Positions 59,201 through 64,000 of a stretch of DNA of 64,000 nucleotides are shown here, in pieces. Position 1 is the first letter of the stretch, and every line of letters starts with the position of its first letter. A program made the translations under genes and the position numbers. The notes under the pieces are model-generated. The model was not told where the DNA came from. It was given only the letters and a program-made list of their open reading frames with translations, and searched no databases. Where the stretch lies: assembly GCF_030158565.1 (NCBI RefSeq), contig NZ_JAOASQ010000029.1, forward strand, positions 109,381 to 173,380, given 5' to 3'. The DNA is from Limnohabitans sp. (GTDB lineage Bacteria > Pseudomonadota > Gammaproteobacteria > Burkholderiales > Burkholderiaceae_C).

Positions 59201-60358
59201 ATGAAACGTTGGATCCAAATTTTGCTGGCCTGCGCCGGGGCGGTGGTCACTTTCGCGGCCCAGGCCCAAATGCCTCAGGCGCCCCAAGTTGCAGCCAAGG
59301 CTTACTTGTTGCTGGACATCACGGCCAATCAGGTGCTGGCGTCCAAAGACCCCGATACCACGGTCGAGCCGGCATCGTTGACCAAGCTGATGACGGCGTA
59401 CCTGGTGTTTGATGCGCTGAAATCCCGCAAGATTGACCTCAAACAGTCTTTCCCCGTTTCCGAGCGGGCTTGGAAGATGCCGGGCTCCCGCATGTTCATC
59501 GACCCCAAGATGAAGGTGCCGGTGGAAGACCTGATCAAGGGCATGATCGTGCAGTCTGGCAACGATGCGACCATGGCTTTGGCCGAAGGTGTGGGCGGTA
59601 GCGCGGACCGATTTGTGCAGATGATGAATGAGCAGGCCAAGGCGCTGGGCATGAAGCAAACAAGCTACATGAATCCGGAGGGCTTGACCGCCTCGGGGCA
59701 CATCACCTCGGTGCGTGACTTGAGTATTTTGGCGATGCGCCTGATGCGCGATTTTCCAGACTATGTGCCTTACTACGCCATCAAGAAGTACCGTTATCCT
59801 GGCACGCCTGCGGCCAATGAGTCCAACCGCAACTTGTTGTTGTTCCGAGATCCCACGGTGGATGGTTTGAAAACAGGTCACACCCAGGCGGCGGGCTACT
59901 GCTTGGTGGCGACGGCCAAGCGCGATTTTCCCAATGTGGGCACGCGTCGTTTGTTGTCCGTCGTGGTGGGGGCCGACAGCGAAAATGCCCGCGCCAATGA
60001 AAGCCAGAAGCTCTTGAATTGGGGTTACACCGCGTTTGATGCGGTCAAGCTGTTTGACGCGAACCAGCCGGTGGCCATGCCAGCGGTTTGGAAGGGCAAG
60101 GAAAATGTATTGAAACTGGGCTCATTCCAGTCCTTGGTTGTGGCCGTGCCTGCAGGCAGCACGGCGCAGATCAAAACCCAGGTGGTCCGCCCGGACCCCT
60201 TGGTGGCGCCATTCGCCAAAGGGCAGGCCGTAGGCGCTTTGAAAATTTTGCGTGGCGATCAGCCCTTGCTGGACGTGCCCTTGGTGGTGCTGGAGGGGGT
60301 GGAGCAGGCCGGTGTTCTGGGCCGTGCGTGGGATGCGCTTCGCCTCTGGATCAAGTGA
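59201..60358 (+). CDS. dacA: D-alanyl-D-alanine carboxypeptidase (PBP5/6 type)
   Basis: A 385-residue protein with a signal peptide (about 1-22, cleavage near AQAQM). Active-site motifs: SxxK in PASLTKLMTAY, SxN in VQSGNDATM, and KTG in DGLKTGHTQAAGYC. The C-terminal domain (about 285-370) is the beta-rich PBP5 part and a short amphipathic tail ends it. It trims D-Ala from peptidoglycan peptides. ATG 59201 has GGTGGA before it. The terminator after it overlaps the rpsL promoter. Confidence 0.93.
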   Translation: MKRWIQILLACAGAVVTFAAQAQMPQAPQVAAKAYLLLDITANQVLASKDPDTTVEPASLTKLMTAYLVFDALKSRKIDLKQSFPVSERAWKMPGSRMFIDPKMKVPVEDLIKGMIVQSGNDATMALAEGVGGSADRFVQMMNEQAKALGMKQTSYMNPEGLTASGHITSVRDLSILAMRLMRDFPDYVPYYAIKKYRYPGTPAANESNRNLLLFRDPTVDGLKTGHTQAAGYCLVATAKRDFPNVGTRRLLSVVVGADSENARANESQKLLNWGYTAFDAVKLFDANQPVAMPAVWKGKENVLKLGSFQSLVVAVPAGSTAQIKTQVVRPDPLVAPFAKGQAVGALKILRGDQPLLDVPLVVLEGVEQAGVLGRAWDALRLWIK

Positions 60359-60394
60359 ATCGGCGGGCGTCAGCCCCCTCAAATTGTGGATAAC

Positions 60395-60423
60395 TTGTCA
60401 CAAGCCCGCCAGGCGGTTATACT
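60395..60423 (+). promoter_or_regulatory. Sigma-70 promoter of the str operon
   Basis: TTGTCA (60395-60400) and TATACT (60418-60423) are 17 bases apart, giving a transcript start near 60430 and a leader of about 65 bases before rpsL. The -10 box lies in the loop and stem of the dacA terminator hairpin. Confidence 0.85.
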
Positions 60424-60434
60424 GGCGGGCTTTT
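60402..60434 (+). terminator. Intrinsic terminator of dacA overlapping the rpsL promoter
   Basis: AAGCCCGCCAG (60402-60412) pairs with CTGGCGGGCTT (60422-60432), and the T's at 60431-60434 follow. It shares bases with the -10 box at 60418-60423. Confidence 0.85.
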
Positions 60435-60495
60435 CCGCTTTTGGGGCGGGGAAGTTTCTTTTGTCTAAATTCAACGTTTAGGGACGTTACAAACA

Positions 60496-60873
60496 ATGCC
60501 AACCATCAATCAATTGGTGCGTCAGGGGCGCGAGGTCGAAACGATCAAGTCCAAAAGCCCTGCGATGCAAAACTCTCCACAGCGTCGTGGTGTCTGCACC
60601 CGTGTGTACACCACAACGCCAAAGAAGCCTAACTCCGCTCTGCGTAAAGTTGCCAAAGTGCGCTTGACCAACGGTTTTGAGGTCATCTCCTACATCGGCG
60701 GTGAAGGCCACAACCTGCAGGAACACTCGGTGGTTCTGGTGCGCGGTGGTCGTGTCAAGGATTTGCCAGGTGTGCGTTACCACATCGTCCGCGGTTCGCT
60801 CGACTTGCAAGGCGTGAAAGACCGCAAGCAGTCTCGCTCCAAGTACGGCGCGAAGAAGCCAAAGGCCAAGTAA
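60496..60873 (+). CDS. rpsL: 30S ribosomal protein S12
   Basis: A 125-residue S12. The invariant [16 protein letters not shown] and the [18 protein letters not shown] loop are intact, with Lys at the sites (around 43 and 88) where streptomycin resistance mutations occur, so this is a wild-type sequence. It monitors codon-anticodon pairing in the decoding centre. First gene of the str operon. Confidence 0.99.
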
Positions 60874-61037
60874 GCCCTTTTGGGTTGAAATTTTTCGGTG
60901 CTGTTTCCCGCGTGGCGCGGTGAATCAGCGAAGTGACCCGAAGCCCGGAATTGTCCAGGTGGGTCGAGTAAGTGAGTGTTTTGAATAACGCTCGCGGTGT
61001 CTGAAAAGATGCCAACTGAAGCAATATGAGGTGAAAT

Positions 61038-61508
61038 ATGCCACGTCGTCGCGAAGTCCCTAAACGTGAAATCCTGCCGGATCCCAAGTTCGGTAATGTC
61101 GAATTGTCCAAGTTCATGAACGTGATCATGGAAGGCGGCAAAAAAGCGGTTGCCGAGCGCATCATTTACGGTGCCCTCGAAAACATGGAAAAGAAAACAG
61201 GCAAAGACCCTGTGGAACTCTTCTCCATCGCCATCAACAACGTCAAGCCCATGGTGGAAGTGAAATCCCGCCGCGTGGGTGGTGCGAACTACCAGGTGCC
61301 TGTTGAAGTGCGCCCTGTTCGTCGCCTGGCCCTGTCGATGCGCTGGATCAAAGAAGCCGCTCGCAAGCGCGGTGAGAAGTCCATGGCCCTGCGTTTGGCC
61401 AACGAATTGCTCGAAGCCAACGAAGGCCGTGGCGGCGCCATGAAAAAGCGTGACGAAGTTCACCGCATGGCCGAAGCCAACAAGGCGTTCTCGCACTTCC
61501 GCTTCTGA
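61038..61508 (+). CDS. rpsG: 30S ribosomal protein S7
   Basis: A 156-residue S7 with the standard [16 protein letters not shown] start and the [21 protein letters not shown] core. It binds 16S rRNA and is a primary assembly protein. The 164-base gap after rpsL contains a small hairpin CCGCG/CGCGG at 60908-60920; in E. coli S7 represses the operon by binding this intercistronic region. Confidence 0.99.
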   Translation: MPRRREVPKREILPDPKFGNVELSKFMNVIMEGGKKAVAERIIYGALENMEKKTGKDPVELFSIAINNVKPMVEVKSRRVGGANYQVPVEVRPVRRLALSMRWIKEAARKRGEKSMALRLANELLEANEGRGGAMKKRDEVHRMAEANKAFSHFRF

Positions 61509-61550
61509 TTCACAAGGGCTTCACAAAGAAGCCCGACACTGTCAGAAGCC

Positions 61551-61583
61551 AGCCCGCTGGCCCCATCAGGGGTGGCGGGCTTT
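61551..61583 (+). terminator. Hairpin between rpsG and fusA (weak terminator)
   Basis: AGCCCGC (61551-61557) pairs with GCGGGCT (61575-61581), with an inner CCCC/GGGG stem. Only three T's follow, so it may reduce rather than stop readthrough into fusA. Confidence 0.5.
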
Positions 61584-61607
61584 GGTACTTAATCATTGGA
61601 GAAATAA

Positions 61608-63710
61608 ATGGCTCGCACTACCCCCATCGAGCGCTATCGCAACATTGGTATTTCGGCTCACATTGACGCCGGCAAGACCACAACGACTGAGCGTATCCTT
61701 TTTTATACCGGCGTGAACCACAAGATTGGTGAAGTGCACGACGGCGCTGCCACCATGGACTGGATGGAGCAAGAGCAAGAGCGTGGCATCACGATCACCT
61801 CGGCTGCGACCACCTGCTTCTGGAAGGGCATGGACAGCTCTTTCCCTGAGCACCGCATCAACATCATCGACACCCCCGGCCACGTGGACTTCACCATTGA
61901 AGTGGAGCGTTCCATGCGCGTGCTGGACGGCGCTTGCATGGTTTACTGTGCCGTGGGTGGCGTGCAGCCCCAGTCTGAAACCGTGTGGCGTCAGGCGAAC
62001 AAGTACAAAGTGCCACGTTTGGCCTTTGTGAACAAGATGGACCGTACCGGTGCCAACTTCTTCAAGGTTGTCGAGCAAATGAAGTTGCGCCTGAAGGCCA
62101 ACCCTGTGCCCGTTGTGATCCCAATCGGTGCCGAAGAAAACTTCACCGGCGTGGTCGATCTGCGCAAGATGAAAGCCATCATCTGGGACGAAGCTTCCCA
62201 GGGCATGAAGTTCAACTTCGAAGAGATCCCTGCTGACCTCGTGGCCACGGCCAAAGAGTGGCGCGAGAAGATGGTGGAAGCCGCTGCAGAAGCGTCGGAA
62301 GACCTGATGAACAAGTACCTCGAAGAAGGTGACTTGAGCGAAGAAGAAATCACACACGGCCTGCGCGTGCGCACCATCGCCGGTGAAATCCAGCCCATGC
62401 TGTGCGGCACCGCGTTCAAGAACAAAGGCGTGCAACGCATGCTGGACGCCGTGATCGAGTTGATGCCTTCTCCTCTCGATGTGAAAGCCATCAAGGGCTT
62501 TGACGAAGAAGAAAAAGAAGTCACCCGCAAGGCCGACGACGAAGAGAAATTCTCCGCTTTGGCATTCAAGTTGATGACCGATCCGTTCGTGGGCCAATTG
62601 ACCTTCGTGCGCGTGTATTCCGGCGTTCTGAAAAAGGGCGACACCGTGTACAACGCTGTGCGCGGCAAGAAAGAGCGTATTGGCCGTATCGTGCAGATGC
62701 ACGCCAACAACCGTGAAGAAGTTGACGAAATCCGCGCCGGCGACATCGCCGCTTGCGTGGGCTTGAAAGACGTCACCACCGGTGAAACCTTGTGCGATCC
62801 CGCATCGGTGATCACTTTGGAGCGCATGGTGTTCCCTGATTCCGTGATCCGTCAGGCTGTGGAACCCAAGTCCAAAGCCGACCAGGAAAAGATGGGCATG
62901 GCCCTGTCGCGTCTGGCTGCTGAAGATCCATCTTTCCGCGTGCAAACCGACGAAGAATCCGGCCAGACCATCATTGGCGGTCAGGGCGAATTGCACCTGG
63001 AAATCATCGTGGACCGCATGAAGCGTGAATTCGGTGTGGAAGCCAACGTGGGCAAGCCTCAAGTGGCTTACCGCGAAACCATCCGCAAGACCGTGGACGA
63101 AGCCGAAGGCAAGTTCGTGCGTCAGTCCGGTGGTAAGGGTCAATACGGCCACGTGGTTCTGAAGGTTGAGCCTCAAGAGCCCGGTAAAGGTTTCGAATTC
63201 GTTGACGCCATCAAGGGCGGTGTGGTTCCTCGCGAATACATCCCTGCGGTTGAAAAAGGCGTGATCGAAGCTTTGGGTCAAGGCGTGTTGGCGGGTTACC
63301 CCGTGGTGGACGTCAAGGTCACGCTGCACTTCGGTTCGTACCACGATGTGGACTCGAACGAAATGGCCTTCAAGATGGCCGCCATCTTTGGTTTCAAAGA
63401 AGGTTGCCGCAAAGCCAAGCCCGTGATTCTGGAGCCGATGATGGCTGTGGAAGTCGAGACACCTGAAGACTACGCCGGTAACGTGATGGGCGACTTGTCC
63501 TCACGCCGTGGCATGGTCCAAGGCATGGACGACATGGTCGGTGGCGGCAAGGCCATCAAGGCCGAAGTGCCACTGTCCGAAATGTTCGGTTACTCGACCA
63601 CCCTGCGCTCGATGTCGCAAGGTCGTGCCACCTACACGATGGAATTCAAGCACTACGCTGAAGCCCCACGTAACGTGGCAGAAGCCATCGTCGCTGCACG
63701 AGCTAAGTAA
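61608..63710 (+). CDS. fusA: Elongation factor G
   Basis: A 700-residue translational GTPase. G1 [17 protein letters not shown]3 DTPGHVDFT and G4 NKMDRTG are present in the G domain, followed by domains II to V (for example [16 protein letters not shown] in domain III). It drives ribosome translocation. ATG 61608 follows GGAGAAATAA. It is third in the str operon. Confidence 0.99.
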   Translation: MARTTPIERYRNIGISAHIDAGKTTTTERILFYTGVNHKIGEVHDGAATMDWMEQEQERGITITSAATTCFWKGMDSSFPEHRINIIDTPGHVDFTIEVERSMRVLDGACMVYCAVGGVQPQSETVWRQANKYKVPRLAFVNKMDRTGANFFKVVEQMKLRLKANPVPVVIPIGAEENFTGVVDLRKMKAIIWDEASQGMKFNFEEIPADLVATAKEWREKMVEAAAEASEDLMNKYLEEGDLSEEEITHGLRVRTIAGEIQPMLCGTAFKNKGVQRMLDAVIELMPSPLDVKAIKGFDEEEKEVTRKADDEEKFSALAFKLMTDPFVGQLTFVRVYSGVLKKGDTVYNAVRGKKERIGRIVQMHANNREEVDEIRAGDIAACVGLKDVTTGETLCDPASVITLERMVFPDSVIRQAVEPKSKADQEKMGMALSRLAAEDPSFRVQTDEESGQTIIGGQGELHLEIIVDRMKREFGVEANVGKPQVAYRETIRKTVDEAEGKFVRQSGGKGQYGHVVLKVEPQEPGKGFEFVDAIKGGVVPREYIPAVEKGVIEALGQGVLAGYPVVDVKVTLHFGSYHDVDSNEMAFKMAAIFGFKEGCRKAKPVILEPMMAVEVETPEDYAGNVMGDLSSRRGMVQGMDDMVGGGKAIKAEVPLSEMFGYSTTLRSMSQGRATYTMEFKHYAEAPRNVAEAIVAARAK

Positions 63711-63720
63711 AAAATTGTGT

Positions 63721-63857
63721 GCCGGACCAAATTCGCCCCAGCGAATTTGCTCGGGCACCACTGACTAAAAGCAAGCGATAGTCAGATCTGAAAGTTCAGA
63801 AACTGTCTGCGATCAAGTGCCACTCTGTGCCCGTGCGGAGTGATCAAGCAACTTGAT
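63721..63857 (+). promoter_or_regulatory. Structured fusA-tuf intergenic leader
   Basis: The 196 bases between fusA and tuf contain a series of inverted repeats: CAAATTCGC/GCGAATTTG (63728-63736 and 63741-63749), CTGACTA/TAGTCAG (63761-63767 and 63779-63785), TCTGAA/TTCAGA (63787-63800), CACTC/GAGTG (63821-63825 and 63838-63842) and ATCAAG/CTTGAT (63843-63857). No strong T-run follows. It may be a separate tuf leader or an RNA-processing region. Confidence 0.5.
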
Positions 63858-63903
63858 GCAAACATAAAACCAACACACGGGCATTGCTCTTTTTAAGGAT
63901 TGA

Positions 63904-64000
<97 letters not shown>

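Noticed and set aside
60496..60873. Streptomycin-resistant rpsL allele
   Set aside because: The residues around positions 43 and 88 are Lys, as in the wild type.
61593..63344. Long open frame on the minus strand, antisense to fusA
   Set aside because: It mirrors the codon pattern of fusA, has no ribosome site or recognisable domain, and fusA is certain.

Overview
The window looks like a chromosomal segment of a betaproteobacterium, most likely of the family Comamonadaceae (Burkholderiales). The evidence is the protein content and order: a TorF-type porin with glnK and amtB, TRAP transporters, a TIGR03169-type SelD fusion beside a senB-like gene, glcE-glcF, and the str operon. GC is high, most start codons are ATG and many genes overlap by a few bases. 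No prophage, insertion sequence, tRNA, rRNA or CRISPR array is visible.

Layout. 1-6750: the tail of an unknown gene, a DoxX protein, then a YnjBCDF-like ABC transport locus (substrate-binding protein, double-length permease, ATPase, CDP-alcohol phosphatidyltransferase) with a TonB-like protein and a DUF4395 membrane protein inserted. 6.7-8.4 kb: a Fic-fold protein whose catalytic His is Gln, behind two sets of operator-like repeats. 8.5-11.4 kb: a TVP38/flavoprotein-disulfide-reductase fusion and a DUF3047 protein. 11.5-17.7 kb (minus strand): an NDH-like/SelD fusion coupled to a SenB-like selenosugar synthase, an MFS transporter and comM. 17.8-20.6 kb: the nitrogen operon torF-glnK-amtB behind a good sigma-54 promoter. 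20.7-24.7 kb: a TRAP transporter (Q-M-P) and an SMP-30 lactonase. 24.7-29.6 kb: glcE-glcF flanked on one side by a VapBC-like and on the other by a HipBA-like module. 29.6-36.5 kb: an NhaR-type regulator facing a heavy-metal RND efflux operon (czcCBA-like) that ends in an atypical PII gene.

36.6-46.6 kb: glutathione peroxidase, two EamA transporters, DedA, alanine racemase, a TSUP transporter, a GMC oxidoreductase, methylmalonate-semialdehyde dehydrogenase and its divergent LysR regulator. 46.8-54.2 kb: a five-gene branched-chain-amino-acid-type ABC transporter, MaoC and SDR enzymes (coupled), a DsbA-fold isomerase and a dienelactone hydrolase. 54.2-60.4 kb: CorA, hemB, an intergenic region holding a probable small RNA or hemJ leader, hemJ, VanZ, a [2Fe-2S] thioredoxin-like ferredoxin, an alpha/beta hydrolase and a D,D-carboxypeptidase. 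60.4-64 kb: rpsL-rpsG-fusA-tuf, with tuf cut by the window end.

The most interesting points are: (1) a selenium pair (senB plus fused selD) without a visible senA; (2) the His-to-Gln Fic protein with an N-terminal winged helix and iterons; (3) the structured RNA with an exposed CCUCC loop between hemB and hemJ; (4) a PII-like protein tied to metal efflux; (5) a 15-bp perfect palindrome and a leader-like region between the GMC and TSUP genes; (6) a terminator that contains the -10 box of the rpsL promoter. All functional names are from reading the sequence and remembered family features; no database search was run.
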